A DNA stretch of 64,000 nucleotides from Pogonophryne albipinna (lineage: Eukaryota; Chordata; Actinopteri; Perciformes; Artedidraconidae). The notes beneath the pieces were generated by a model. The model was not told the DNA's origin. It searched no databases and saw nothing but the letters and a program-made list of their open reading frames with translations. Positions 24,393 through 36,990 of this stretch are shown here, in pieces. The number at the start of each line of letters is the position of its first letter. Within the stretch, counting starts at the first letter, position 1. The stretch lies in NCBI GenBank assembly GCA_028583405.1, contig CM053264.1, positions 10,223,030 through 10,287,029 of the forward strand, written 5' to 3'. Position numbers and translations under genes: made by a program.

Positions 24393-26039
24393 ATTTATTT
24401 CCCCCTACAAGGCTTTGCATAATGCTTTGTGTCTATTGTTGTCCCTACGCACACCGGAAACGGCTAATATTGAATTTGATTAGGAACAAAACACACCTTT
24501 TAGGCTCCTGTGATCAAACAACAGATTCATAAAAAAGACATAAATATTTGAGTTGGCGGCCATCAACACCCGGTTTGGTCGCAGTCCACAAATCCAAACA
24601 CAACGCCGATATGAATCTTATCTCTATGTTTTATTTGTTATTAGCCTGTGTGATAAAACACCTTGATCTGCTTAGGAACAGCACATAAAGAACTTACTGA
24701 CAAAAGGTGCCTAATGGCCTGCTGCCGTCCATTAACAGGAAATTAATTGTAGAAAGTGTAATCGCGACTGAAAGGATATGTCTCTGAAAGCATGCGAGAC
24801 ACTATGCGGGAGAGTTATTTGAAAAGAATGACAGTGCGAAAAACATTTCTAATATACAGCGCTTGCTTTTATCACTGCCATTAAAGTAGAAAACATACTT
24901 TTAAATAATATAAAGTTGGGTTAACAAATTGGTAAGTGATATATGGAGTTACTGTTCATTCTGCAATAACTCCTATGGGCTCCATTACACGACCAAGTAT
25001 TTTCAAGGTTGTAATTTTTCACTTCTCAGTTCTCCAACCATCTCCTTTGAGAAAGATCTATCTGGCATGGGTCACTGGTGAGGACTTGCACCACTCTGAT
25101 GTCCCAGATGGGGAGTACATTTACACTAATCTTATGACAAACCCACTTAGCTTAACGCGGCGGGCACATAAAACATCACCGCGAGGGAGACATTCTCGGG
25201 CCCATCTGAAAGTGATCCAGCTGGGGTTAGGACGCAGATGAATCAGCTGCTATCTGATATTTTGATATGTCCAGATTGGCTTTAGCATACTTTACTAGTA
25301 CCTGCGACAGAGGGAGGTCAGAGGTCAGGCTGAGCTACAACTCAGCTGGAACTGCAGTGTCTTGTTCAAGGACACAGCTTGCACCCCAGTTTGCTGCATA
25401 ATGGAGGGTATGCAATGTGCCACCCTGTCCCCCCACACAGCCGCTTGACTTTTTCACAGAAAAACAGCCTTATTTTCTCTCATGATATCTAATTGTATTC
25501 AAGGTTTTATGTAAGACACTATAGGGTGGTTTTGTTGGGCTTATTGGATCATTGATCTGTGTTGTGATGCTTTGGACATAGCTATAATTTGGATAGCATC
25601 GGTTTTATTTTTCAGTTACATTACTGCAGTCAGGCTATTTAAAGCCCATCAATGCAAGTTTTCTTCTTCCTATTGAAAGATCCTCCAAGAGGAGGAGCTC
25701 TGTATAACTCCTACAGAGCTTTCCCAGATGTATCAAAAATAACCAGGAAATCCCGGAAGTAAAGCAACTTTCCCTTCTAAATAAAGCGATTGGATTTCTC
25801 AATTCTAGTTTGGGTCTATGTGGCAGTAAGAGCATGCTCATTGATGGTTTTCTTTATTTTTAAATATGGAGTTCAATTATACAACGCATCTATATTGTCT
25901 TATATGGAAATTGTGTCAAAATTACTATTTGTAGTGGAGTTTCTATTAGCTCTGTGCTTTTATTTTGAAAGGCACAACCAGAACCCCCTCCCTCTATTGT
26001 GCCTGGTTTGACGCAGCTTCCAGTCTCTGTAGTCCACCT
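24393..26039. other. Intergenic sequence upstream of the slitrk6 promoter
   Basis: No gene supported. A stretch near 25355-25405 ('cttgttcaaggacacagctt') faintly resembles RTE/SINE tails but is too short to call. Regulatory sequence for slitrk6 may lie here but cannot be delimited. Confidence 0.5.
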
Positions 26040-26348
26040 CTACAGCATGCAAATTACGGAGCAACTCCAATATATCGCAGATTGGTTAACTACACAGAGC
26101 GCGCGGCTCGGCGCCAGAGCTGGACACTGTGCACGCATTCCTCATTCAGAGTGGACCGTACAAGAAGATACAATCTAAGCTTTTTAATCTCGACCCTGGG
26201 TTTGTTTGGTGGCTCAAACCTGCAACTTAATCATAATTAATTCTGAGGACGCTGTGGGAGGAGGGCGACGCTCAATCATCCCGGGACCGGAGTGAAGGTT
26301 CGCCGCGCAGGGGAATAATTAGAAGCCCGTGTGTGACAGCAGAGTGTC
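26040..26348 (+). promoter_or_regulatory. slitrk6: Likely slitrk6 promoter
   Basis: The segment is richer in CpG than its surroundings (for example 'gagcgcgcggctcggcgcc' near 26098 and 'ttcgccgcgcagggg' near 26299). It contains a perfect octamer ATGCAAAT at 26047-26054 and an inverted CCAAT box (ATTGG) at 26081-26085. An AT-rich TATA-like 'aataatta' lies at 26314-26321, about 32 bases before an initiator-like TCAGACT whose A is at 26349. These point to a transcription start near 26349, reading towards slitrk6. The exact start is inference. Confidence 0.4.
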
Positions 26349-26551
26349 AGACTCAAGAGAGACTGTGGAGCAGAGAGGACAAGTGGGGACTGAGGGATCC
26401 TGTGAAGTTTCTCCGTGTGGCAGCCAGTTTTTTTTAAGAGACGGGAAGAAAGTGTTGTGGAGGAAAGCTCCTCTCCAATGCGTCGCGTACTGATGGACTG
26501 AGATCGGTGGAATTTGGAATATTCTTCCCCTGTTTTTATCAGTTATCGACG
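26349..26551 (+). other. slitrk6: Inferred non-coding exon 1 of slitrk6
   Basis: A 5' splice site matching the consensus lies at 26551/26552 (CGACG|GTAAGC), downstream of the CpG-rich promoter-like block. The coding exon starts with a strong 3' splice site but has no promoter of its own nearby, so an upstream non-coding exon is expected. The mammalian SLITRK6 gene is known to have one non-coding exon followed by a single coding exon. The exon carries a short upstream ORF at 26478-26501. The 5' end and the link to slitrk6 are inferred, not shown. Confidence 0.5.
26478..26501 (+). promoter_or_regulatory. Upstream ORF in inferred slitrk6 leader
   Basis: ATG at 26478 followed by six codons and TGA (MRRVLMD), with a second in-frame ATG at 26493. 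The -3 base is C, a weak initiation context. If exon 1 is real, this is the sort of short uORF that lowers translation of the main frame. Confidence 0.3.
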
Positions 26552-27355
26552 GTAAGCCACGATCAGAGTCACTTGTGATAAATATGTTTATATCTCTATA
26601 AAACATTATTTATTTATGTTACCAGGTGGGCGTTATGGGGCTATCCTTCTGTTCAATTATGAAATGGAATCCAGGTGTCCTTTATGGGCAGGTTCCAACT
26701 AACCAGAACAGCACCCTTCCATAATTTCTCTAAACATATCACTCCTGTGAAATGTGCTTCTGTACGTGGACTGTCAACTAGAAGTAGGTTTTTTTTTTGT
26801 TTCACTGGCAAGGTTTTACAAGCAGAGAAAGTCCTGTAAAAATAAGTGTCTGGACTTGACAGAGGGAGAACAGCGAGTTTCCCTGAGGGGGCTCCATTAC
26901 CTCGAGCACACCTGGCTGTTTGCCACACGCAGTTACTGTATCCTACGGCTCTGTGAAAGCTTATGGTAATTAAGACTGGTGATGTGCCTATACACTGCTT
27001 TGTATTTCATCAGTGAAAAAATACCTAAAAACCTAAATTGGATGTATTTTTCTTTACCTAATTAGAGATCTGCATGAATACACTCTCGATGCATTACTTT
27101 TCTCTGTGGTTCCTCTTTTTTGCATGTATGAATATTAACAATTACTGGTCACAGGTGTGTTTAATATACACTGCATTACGATTTCTAACAGCCAACCAGA
27201 GAGAAGAAGGGGTTTCTATTCTTCTCAGAGGCATATTTTGTCTGTTAATCTCATACAAACTCATTAAGCATACATCCCTGGCTATACTGTAGATCAGGAC
27301 GGATTAAATAAATCTTGACTGCATTCCATCTTAATTTAATCAGTTTGCACTCTGT

Positions 27356-27378
27356 CCCCCCCCCCCCCCCCCCCCCCC
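27356..27378. repeat. Poly-C homopolymer (C23)
   Basis: Twenty-three consecutive C bases on the + strand. Such a run can form an i-motif (C strand) or G-quadruplex (G strand). Homopolymer length is also a common assembly error. Confidence 0.95.
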
Positions 27379-29966
27379 TAGATGTGAGGGTAAGTCCTAT
27401 TTAAGTTAATGAAGGGAAGAAGTGTCTAATTAGCTTTTGGTTGTGAATTGCATAATTGAGTTTGGATCCCAATTTTGTGCTTGAATGAATCAGTGGTTAA
27501 TAATCTAATATCTTGGTTTTAAGCGCCCCATGCCATAAATGTATGGACTGCCTAAGCCTTGTGTGTCTGAATAATGGGAGATGAATTATTGATGTATGGT
27601 ATGCAGAGACATATGTGGGCCAATTTAACACATTATGCAAAAAGGGATGATTCACAAAGGGAGTGCTGCTTGATTTATGTCCTTGCATTTCCCCAATTAT
27701 CAATTAACAATAGGCCTGAATACAGTTGCGTTGGTGTTTCAATAGGTGTTGTTTAATGTGTGGAACAGCCACAGGAAATTGATCTGGCCTGTGAGAGAAG
27801 ACTGCAGTTATAGGAGCATCAACTGCAGGGTAGAACAGGAAAGGGGGCATTGGGAAACTTTCAGACACAGAGAGAAACAGAGAGATATTGGAGAACCTTC
27901 CCATGACACGGAGAAAGTAGGCAGCGTGAGCCCACAGAATATTGAATCAGTCCAAAAAAAGGGCTGGAACAAGGGGCAAGGGAGTTGAACTATCTCTTGC
28001 CTCATGAGTGGGCGGATGTCATAATTATCATTTCTCCAGGATTGCGGTGGAGGGCCGCGGGCACTGGCAGAATCTCTGCAGATATGTGGGTGTAGTGGTG
28101 GTGTCGACCCTGTAGGGCAAGCCACATCACTTCCAATACAGAAGAGAAAGGGACAAGTTCCTCCATAATTGGTGCCTGGGAACACTGCAGGGCGCTCGGG
28201 GAACTTGATAGATGGTCAGAGCTCGTACACTCTCATAAACAAGGCTGGGGAACGTGCACGGGAGCAAAAACACACTGGCACTCATGCACGGGGAAGCAAT
28301 AGAGTGCAGGGGGCTCTAATCTGCTATCCCATGTCAGGCTGAAATGAAACAACCCCTGGCTGGACGCAACAAGTCTCGCTGAATGCGTCTCAGTCTCATT
28401 CTCTGTTACAGCCCCCGAGCAAAAGCAATCTTTACTTTAAGTATTAGTGGATGCACGCAACTGTTGGTTGGTGACCTTCCAAAGGGGGAAGAAGATGACT
28501 CTCCCGTACTTCTAAGCCAGGTTGTTGGTAGTATCTGCTTCATGCTTTGCAGCAAGGTGCGGCTAGTGAACATTTGAGTAAATTAGCTGGTAGGACTCAT
28601 GCTGTGCAAAGCACTCCCTGTAAAAGCTCCCTATGTCATTTTAAGACAAGGTATGCAGTATAATTACTACTAGCCCATTCCTGTTTGTGTATGTATGTTG
28701 TCCAGGACTGTTATCTCAAATACCTAGTAGAAAATAGCCTCTTTTTGCAATAAACCTCTAAAACATTATATAGGAGGTAGGGGCTTCAGGCCTTTGAGTC
28801 TCTTATTGGACTCTGGTAAGTCGATAGTGCTGTCAGGGCTTTAGACTAGATTTTTCCACTAGGATCACTGATACTCCTTATGTGAAAAGGTTAGGGGTCT
28901 CAGTCCACATGTAGAAAGCACTTTCACTTATTTGCATTAATTTATTTTGTGCTACTGACTGATTTAAAAGGGACATTTTACTGCAACAACAGTGCAAGTT
29001 GGAACTCGTTGTCTTTCTAGAAACAGACATTCAGGACACATGCTGAGCCTATTTGTTTGTCTATCTTGCAGAATGTATTATATTGAAAAAGTAGCACATA
29101 GATAAGATGGACTGTGGAAAGCTTTCTGATGAAATGCTCAGTGAGCAGATTTATTTAGGGCAATAGACAGCCTTTGTTTGCAATGCAACACTCCCTTCTG
29201 TTGCATCAACGTCACGTGTGATGTGCACACATTTCTAACGTCAGATATGTGGTGCACGATACGTGCTGTTGTCTGTAAATACCTTTTTTTAATCGGTTCA
29301 TTTTACGTTGATGATAAAACATTTGAAGGTGCCTGGCAGTAGGCCATACCAACTAAAACTGGGAATTATCATTGTTGAGATGTTTAATTATATGAATTTG
29401 AAGCTTTTGTTATTTTTTAACACGTTTGAACAGGAGCTTTACAAATTGTCCAGTTTCTCTAGCTGCCCGCTTTGGCATTCCAACGTAATTGGCCTTGAAA
29501 GGTCCCGTATAAAAGGACCGTACAGGTCAGCTCAAGTCCCTGTAGCTGTTAAGTCATCAGACACTCAATTAACCCAATCTTAAAAGAGAAAACGGAGCAG
29601 AAAAACAACTTACCTTTTTATCAAATATGTGTTAAAGTTGCCATGTAATGTGTATTTCAAAGCTTCTTGAGACAAGACCTTTTTATAGAAATATAAAACA
29701 TTTGATCAGCCGTTTTGGTCTTAATCCCTTAATGTGTCCCAATACTCAAAAGTTAAATCAACATTTGTTTTATTTAGCATCAAATATTAGGCTTTTACTG
29801 TGAGGGTTTTACTTGTTAAAGGTCAAATTATGTTCATCATTCAGAATTTTTGCATTTCTTGGAAAACCTGAGCGACACCCTGTTCTCTGAGAGTAAACAC
29901 AGAAGAGTATTCCCTATGAACTTTATGGATTACGACCTATCTCGTAAACAGACTTGCACAGACTTG

Positions 29967-30035
29967 ACATCCATCAATCCATCAATCTCTCCATCTTCTA
30001 ACCAGCTTATCCTGTTGAGGGCCGCAGCCTTAAGC
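29967..30035. mobile_element. Short CATC-tailed retroelement fragment
   Basis: 'catccatcaatccatcaatc' is followed by 'catcttctaaccagcttat' and 'ctgttgagggccgcag'. This resembles a fish retroelement end of the form (CATC)n, then an 'ACCGCTTATCC' motif, then 'GAGGGTCGCGG' (recalled). The fragment is short and diverged. Confidence 0.4.
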
Positions 30036-33000
30036 TACTGTACGTCCACCTCCTCTCTGGGTGTGCTCGGTCTGATACTGGCAGTCTTGTTTTTTCCATT
30101 AGTCGCGGACTAGATTTCCTTCAGCCATGTGCATCAGTCGGCTCCGGGTGTCAAACGGGTCGAGGTACCGGCTCTGCATCATTAGGCAAGTTAAACTGAT
30201 CTCGGTATGTCACAGGACTGAATTATGGGAAGTGTCTACTGAATAAAGAGGGTAGAGCTGACCGAATTAGAAAAGAAGGTACATGTACACACCATCCGAA
30301 TTGTCTGAGGTGAAACGTACCCGTGCATGTTTCCCAAACAGTAAGAGATAGTCTGTGTTAATCTTCTGTCCTGTTATTACTTTTTCTTCTCCACAAGACC
30401 TGAGGGAATCGTGGATATGTTTTTGCAAGGTTAGCTGAAAGCTAATCCAAAGGGCTTACATTTTTTGTGTATTTATTCTTATTATTTTCATTTCATTCTT
30501 CTCATGAACATGGATCAGCTCAGGATACTCAAATATATGGACTCTAATAGAAGTAAAACATCTGCAGGATCACTAATGTTAGTAATAATATACAAAAACA
30601 GTCAAGTACCAGTTCATAGTCATGCACAAAGCTTTCGATATTTATACTTTATTGAGTTATTGTCATGAAACAATTCAGCCGGTACTAATGAGTACATCTA
30701 CCTGCAGATGTGATCGTAACAACAAGCTTATGACTTTAGAGTAATTTGTCCAATTAGGCAGCATGTTTCTGTTGAAGAAAGAAACATACAGTAAATTACA
30801 TCTCAAACCGGTTATACATCTGCCAATTAAGAATGGCACGAAAAAACGACATGTTCAGGCAAGTGTATTATGTTTTTATCATACAACAATTCGAAGTTTT
30901 CTGAGATGTAGGAATGAAGTCTGTTCCCAAAGTGACACAAACAACATAAACTATAGTGTAATAACCTCTCAGTCCTGCTGTACAATGTCCTACGAGGCGC
31001 CCTTTATATTGTTTATCCCCTGTAAGCAGGTCTGTCTGCCTATAATGTGTGGCTCCTTTGAGTCTGAAGTATGTGTATCAGGCAGCAGATCTACACCTAT
31101 TTATGGAGTGAATCATAGGACTATCATTACCGTTACCGGGCTGCATTTTTACTGAGGGCGGATACTACTTTCCGAATTGGCCCTTTTTAAGCAGCTGAGA
31201 AAAACAAGTGGGACATGCTAATATAAAATGAAATCCTATCAATATGTCTCAACTAGTTAATTCAAGTTTACACCATTTAATGATTTTACTATGCAGCAAT
31301 CAAGAGCAAAAAATCCTCTGTAATTTATGTTGTCACTTTTTTGTTTGCTTTCCAGAGACAGCTGTTTATGGATAGAGTATTCTGAATACATTCATCCACA
31401 ATTTAACAGTCCTGCTGGTTCGTCACTCCTGAATACAACGTGTCTGCTTTTAAGGGGACAATACTGTACACAGGAAATGTACATCTGTTTGGCACAGATG
31501 TCTTCCCTTACAAAATGCACCTTGATGCCACTATACACTGGTGTAATCTGCCCGCTCGTTTCTGGAGAACTAATTACTGCGCATTAGTTAAACAGACCAT
31601 TTGAAATTCAAGCCTGCTAAATCACGTTTGCCAGGGGAGCAACGCCACCTACCCCCCCCCTCCTCTCCCCTCCCCGTGCGGTCTTTGTGCTGCTATTATT
31701 AGTTCTATCATGCTTATGTTCACTCTAAAAAATTAAGGCCCACAAGCACTGAACAGTAAGAGAAGAGGGTGGTTCAGTAAACAAGGTAGCAAGAGGCTGG
31801 AGCTGATTTGTATACCTGTATTTGAATATGTAAGAGGGTGCTATGTGTGAAGCATTTCAGAATGAGGCAGCCATTATGATCAGCTGCCTGCTGTTAGAAC
31901 TGCTGCACGACATGAGCTATTTAACAGACCACTGACGATGTTTCTCAAGATGCAACCCCATGTAGGAGCCATCAGAGCGCGGGCATGATCCTCGCTTCCC
32001 TGGTCACCGAGGCTGTGCTCGTTGCGCTGCCAAGAGGATCTTTGTTTCCGCACCGTAGAGCAGCTGGTGGAGGTTGCTACAGCCTAACTCCTGTCCAGGT
32101 GGAGAATGTGGGGTTGATTCAAGAGTTTAAAGAAGGCTATTATGCTTTATGGGGTTTTCCCTTTCCTGTACTGTTATAGGTTGTTGTGCATGTAAATGGT
32201 CTACAGAGGCCCAAATCCCTAATTTCTCCACCATAGAAGGGAACGGATTATTTGCACCTACATTTGGTTCCGCTAATAAGTCTAAAAAAATATCCTGTCC
32301 AAGAACAATTTACAGCTGCGTAGAATTCTCCATCATAGTGTTTGATCCTGGTTACAGAGTACAGATTACATTTATATTTTAGACCTGTAGATGATGCACC
32401 TGCATGTAATACACTATTTATATGACAGGGAACCTCAGGCTTCGGGGAATTAAAATGGACTCCTTCACCCTCCCTGATGTCAAGCGCCATAAATCACCGT
32501 GACTGCAGGTAGCCTAGCAATCAGAAGGACTGAGGTCATAAACTGTTTGGGACTTAAGAGGCAGTGCAGCCTTTTCAAACCATTAGAAAACCACAGAAAT
32601 TCTAAAGTGTCCAAATGCAAAGTGACTTTTATCAGTCCTGACAGAGATGGGAGAATGGGTTCTATCTGTCGTGCGCCACAAGGGATAACAAGCCTTTCAT
32701 ACTTGTACATCAAGTTGCCTCACGCAACGGAAAAAGGAATTAGGCTCCTGCCTTATGGGCTATTTGTGGCTCCAGCATTCTTTACTTACTTTGACAGTGA
32801 CGAGGACAGAATATGACTACGGCTACATTCACATTATCTGAAAATTATGTCCTAAACTGTCAACTGGATAGTGTGCACATAAGTCAGTTCAAATCCAAGT
32901 TCCTGTTGTGTACTGTTTGTGTTCTGTGTCAGTTCACTGCAAACTATGACAAATGTATGGAGGATAAAAATAAGTGGTACAGCAACGCTCTGACCGTTTG

Positions 33001-35998
33001 GTGCATTATGTGTGAACAATCAATGGAGATCAAGGACACATGTGCTTTGTGCTCTCCAGTAAAGATTGCATGCTTAGTGCGACCCCTGGCTTTCCAAAGG
33101 CAGAGCATGTAACTTTGTTAGTTTTAGAAAAAGTCAAAGTTTTTCAATGTCAAACGAGATACGTTTGTCAGTATCAATATTTGTATCAGAATGAGCTGGC
33201 ATTATCTGCAGCTTCATTGCTTATTCACAAAACAAAGATGGATGCTGCCTGTTGACCTCAAGGCTTTACCTTGGTTGGTACACAAAGGAGGAAATAAAGT
33301 GGAAAATCATATTTAAGTTGTACTATGCTGCCCCATCATGGACTTCCTGCCTTTTAGTTTGTTGTCTTACTGCAGTAGTCACGAGCAAAAACACTAAATC
33401 ATTTCTAGCTGCAGGACTCGCTTGGAACCAAACCTGACTTTCCTTTTGAAGAAGGTACAATCAAAAGAGAGGTTCCTTTAGGGCGCAATAAAGTCTACAA
33501 GTTGAACTTGGATGTCACCGTGATTCATGTGATGGCTTGTTTCAGCAATTTGAGATTCCACAGTTGAATTTAATGTCTGTTAAAGGGGCCATCTTTTCAC
33601 CCTCTGTCCGAAACCAGAGCCTTTGTCTGATTGGTTAGCTATGTCGTGATTAGTCAACCGCTTAGAGATGTGCGTCACAGAGGAAGCCTAGTCAGTGTGA
33701 CATGCCAACATACTCATGAGGGGACATTGGACTTCCATGATATTATGGAACACTGCACTATACTGGAGCAATAGTACACATAGCCGGGCCTAATTCAGTG
33801 TGAACATGCTATTTATGAGTCTATAAGCGACCTGAATCCTGTTGTGTATGTTACAGCGAGTGCAGAAAGCCTCAATGTGTGATAAATATTCCATCCGCAG
33901 ACCTTTCTTCTCCACTTCCCCTTTGCGGTCTCTCCCATTTCTGCTCCGTCTATCTTTTTTCTAACTCATCTCATTTGATGTCGGCCGATGAGTTGGCTTC
34001 ACACACATGCATGAGGGGAGAATGCATAGGGCTTCACTAGGCCTCTAATTGAATTGTCTGAACAGCAAGAGAAGCGCATTTTAATTTAGGAAAAAAAAAC
34101 AGCGCAAGGTAAGAGTGTTTCATCTTCCGGTGCCTGTCACGCTGAGTCCCATGCAACATTGATTACATGGAAAATGGATCAGTTAAATAAGTCTGTTTGA
34201 AATACAGAAGAAAGAGTGCATGAGGCCTTTCCATATCTGCCCTCTGCAGTGTCATCATGCAGCATGCGATAACATCTGTTAATAGTCTTTCATTTTGCAT
34301 TGTCTTACGAGCCATCAGGGTCACAGAGGTGAGTGCCTCGGGTGCCATGACCACCAGCAGACTCAGATACATAATGAAAAGGAAATGGACAGAGATATTC
34401 TAGGCGGCCAGCTTTTTGGATCCCTTGTCCGAATGTTATCACTTTCCAAACAATAGATATTTAATAGGTTTTGCCAATTAGATTTCTGGTATTCATTGTG
34501 ACTCACCACATTGTCTGCCATTGACAAACATGGGTAATTGGAGCTTGTACAATCATATCTCCCCTTATGTTCTGCCTGTTATTGGTTCAACATGGTCATT
34601 ATTTAGCTGGGATGTATAAGAGTCTTCAGGAATGTAGCAGGTTTTAAGCATATATGTTTTTGACCAAATTCTAATTTGATCCTGTTTTTAGACATGTTAT
34701 TATACAAAAGTGTTAAAAGCGTCATTCAAATTTGGCTCTGTATCTTTCTGTAAATAAAGATCATTAACAAACAAACCGTTTCAATCTTCAGTTTGATGTG
34801 CCGATATTTTCCTTAATGACTCATAATGGGTTGAGTATCATTTTGAAATAATATTCAGTGTGGGCCTCCTTGTTGTTGCATATCCCTTGAGGCAACAAAT
34901 TATTCTGGTGAATTCTGTCTGAAGTCGTGGTGATTCCCTGTAGAATTGTTTAAGTTTCATTATTAGTGATGATATTTATAAAGAAATATGTATTTATTTC
35001 CTTTCGGTAACTTAGATAATACAAAAAGAATATGACAAACCAAATGTACTCGTTATAGTGCCTAGTTTCATATAGTGAGAGTCTAGAAAAGTTTAGAGTA
35101 ACCTTGGGGAATATGTCTAAATACATCAAAGATGTTGGAGGTAGTGTTGTCTTGCTTTTCATTAATAATTTGTACTTTATCTAAGAGAAAAACTATATAG
35201 CAAGACACTTTGAAACAGGCAAAAGAGGTCAAAGAGAAAGTAGGAGTGAAGTTACTATTTAAGAGACTACTTCAAATTCAGCTTTTGTCTTTGGAGCTGC
35301 CGCACTTTGAGGGGTTTGGTTGTCTCCCTGGACGCCGTCCTCTATGTGTGTGGGTTTAGAAAGACTTTCATCTGAACTGACTACAGTAATATATATTTTA
35401 ACTTTTGCAGTCACGCTCTTGCAAGTCTTTACAATTCTATATAGTGAGTCACCGAGCTGCACCGAACAGATTAACATTCTGTTTGTGATTAGACACTTCA
35501 ATCAACCCCTGCCATATGTACCTTACATATGATTGACTTTCAATGGACAGTAAGTATTTCCTCGTCAACAGAGTGGAGTCCCATTTATAGATGGATCACT
35601 CAAAGGTTGCGGTTTCTGACAAACACTGTTCTGCACCGGCTGAATCTGTTGAACTAGACTTGCCTCGTCTTGTTAGAACGAAGCTTTCAAGATACTAATC
35701 GGATTTGTTAACAAGAACAGCTGCGTCTTCTTTCCATCATGTCCTATGTCTTTGAAGAATTCTGTCAGCGAATGGTGGATATCTAGTTATCCTCGATCAC
35801 GGGAAGAAGCCTGTACTTCACCGGCAGTCTCGTGGGAGTGATCTTGCCTTTGATCCATTGTGATCTCAATTTAGCATAATTGATTTAGATGTGGCTCATC
35901 ATTAATATCACATTCCAGCGTTTCCGTTGTCATACAACATCAATCCTGATTACAATGAATTATCTTCATTAGATATTGGTTCAACTAGACAGTGCTGT

Positions 35999-36115
35999 CT
36001 GTGGGACCTCTTGTATAAGTTGTTGTTCACTGCAACATTGGAAAACACAACCAGAATAACATTATTCTGTGGGACCTCTTGTATAAGTTGTTGTTCACAA
36101 CCAGAATAACATTAT
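35999..36115. repeat. Tandem duplication, 68-bp period
   Basis: Two copies share 'ctgtgggacctcttgtataa' through 'ttgttgttcac' and 'aaccagaataacattat'. Copy 1 is at 35999-36065 and copy 2 at 36067-36115. Copy 2 lacks 18 bases (starting TGCAACATTGG) flanked by short CAC repeats. Near-identity of the shared parts implies a recent duplication followed by a slippage deletion. It lies about 0.9 kb before the coding exon, inside the inferred intron. Confidence 0.9.
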
Positions 36116-36975
36116 ACAAAATGAATAAAGGTGTTGTTCATAATAAGTTCACACTCAGTCCAGTGAAGTGCAAGTTATTGGACGGGCGATAAAGGCATCA
36201 CTATTCAGTTCTTTCTTTAGACTGGCTTTTATAAATCTCGCCCTGACACGGACTCTAGAGGGATTGAGCTGACTTCTGCCTTTGTATAACTCACACTGAG
36301 TGAGTCTTTGTCCTTGTTCATGAGTCTGCATATAAAGGACAGAAAAATCAGTCAAATGAGAAAGTCATTTCTTTAAATGTACCATTATCCCAGTGCGAGT
36401 CATCGTGAAGAGATGCTGCCTTACTGTCTTTGCCCACACCACGAAATCGGTAATGCAGTTTCCGGGTGAATTCTGATGATAACATGGATTATTAGCTGCT
36501 ACACTTGGTTGGACTTCAATTATTCAAGTCCACCCAGGAATCCACATTGCTAAGAGTTATCTATTAATATAAGTGTAAAATAGTGGGCATGTAGACACTG
36601 CCTTTTCCTGTTTGCCCATGTTTGATGAATTTTTACTATATTAAATAATTCCACAGCACACACTTTATACAAGACCGGCGTTACTTCCCCTCATGCGTGT
36701 GATGCACCCATGTCATTCTACACTGTTGCATCATTTGTATCACATCAAATGTGCATGACTTTGACACATGGAACAACAAAAGTTCATGTATTGTAACACA
36801 TGAAACATACATGACATTTGGACCACTGGGGTCATATATCATTCAACAGTTTCTTACATTTTAGTACAATTGAATTTATGTTAAACTGCTAGAATATTAA
36901 AACAATGTTGACTGAATTTTCTTTTTTTCCCCTCTCCCCACCCCTTCTGCCCATGTTTCCATCTTTCCTTCACAG

Positions 36976-36990
36976 ATATCTCCGACCGAA
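36976..36990 (+). promoter_or_regulatory. slitrk6: 5' end of coding exon and start context of slitrk6
   Basis: The 15 leader bases between the splice acceptor (AG at 36974-36975) and the ATG read 'atatctccgaccgaa'. The -3 base is G, an adequate Kozak context. No in-frame ATG precedes 36991 within the exon, which fixes the start. Confidence 0.75.

Larger units (their letters stand above)
26552..36975 (+). other. slitrk6: Inferred slitrk6 intron, about 10.4 kb
   Basis: The intron starts GTAAGC at 26552. It ends with a long pyrimidine tract, 'ttccatctttccttcacag', the AG being at 36974-36975. It contains a C23 tract at 27356-27378, a short CATC-type repeat fragment near 29967 and a 68-bp tandem duplication near 36.0 kb. 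No nested gene was found: its frames are short and have no domain. First introns of neural genes often carry enhancers, but no specific element can be proven here. Confidence 0.5.

Noticed and set aside
25355..25405. RTE/SINE fragment near 25.4 kb
   Set aside because: Only about 20 bases resemble the tail near 3.3 kb, too little to call.
32880..32900. tRNA B-box-like 'gttcaaatcc'
   Set aside because: No matching A box or cloverleaf arms at the right distance.
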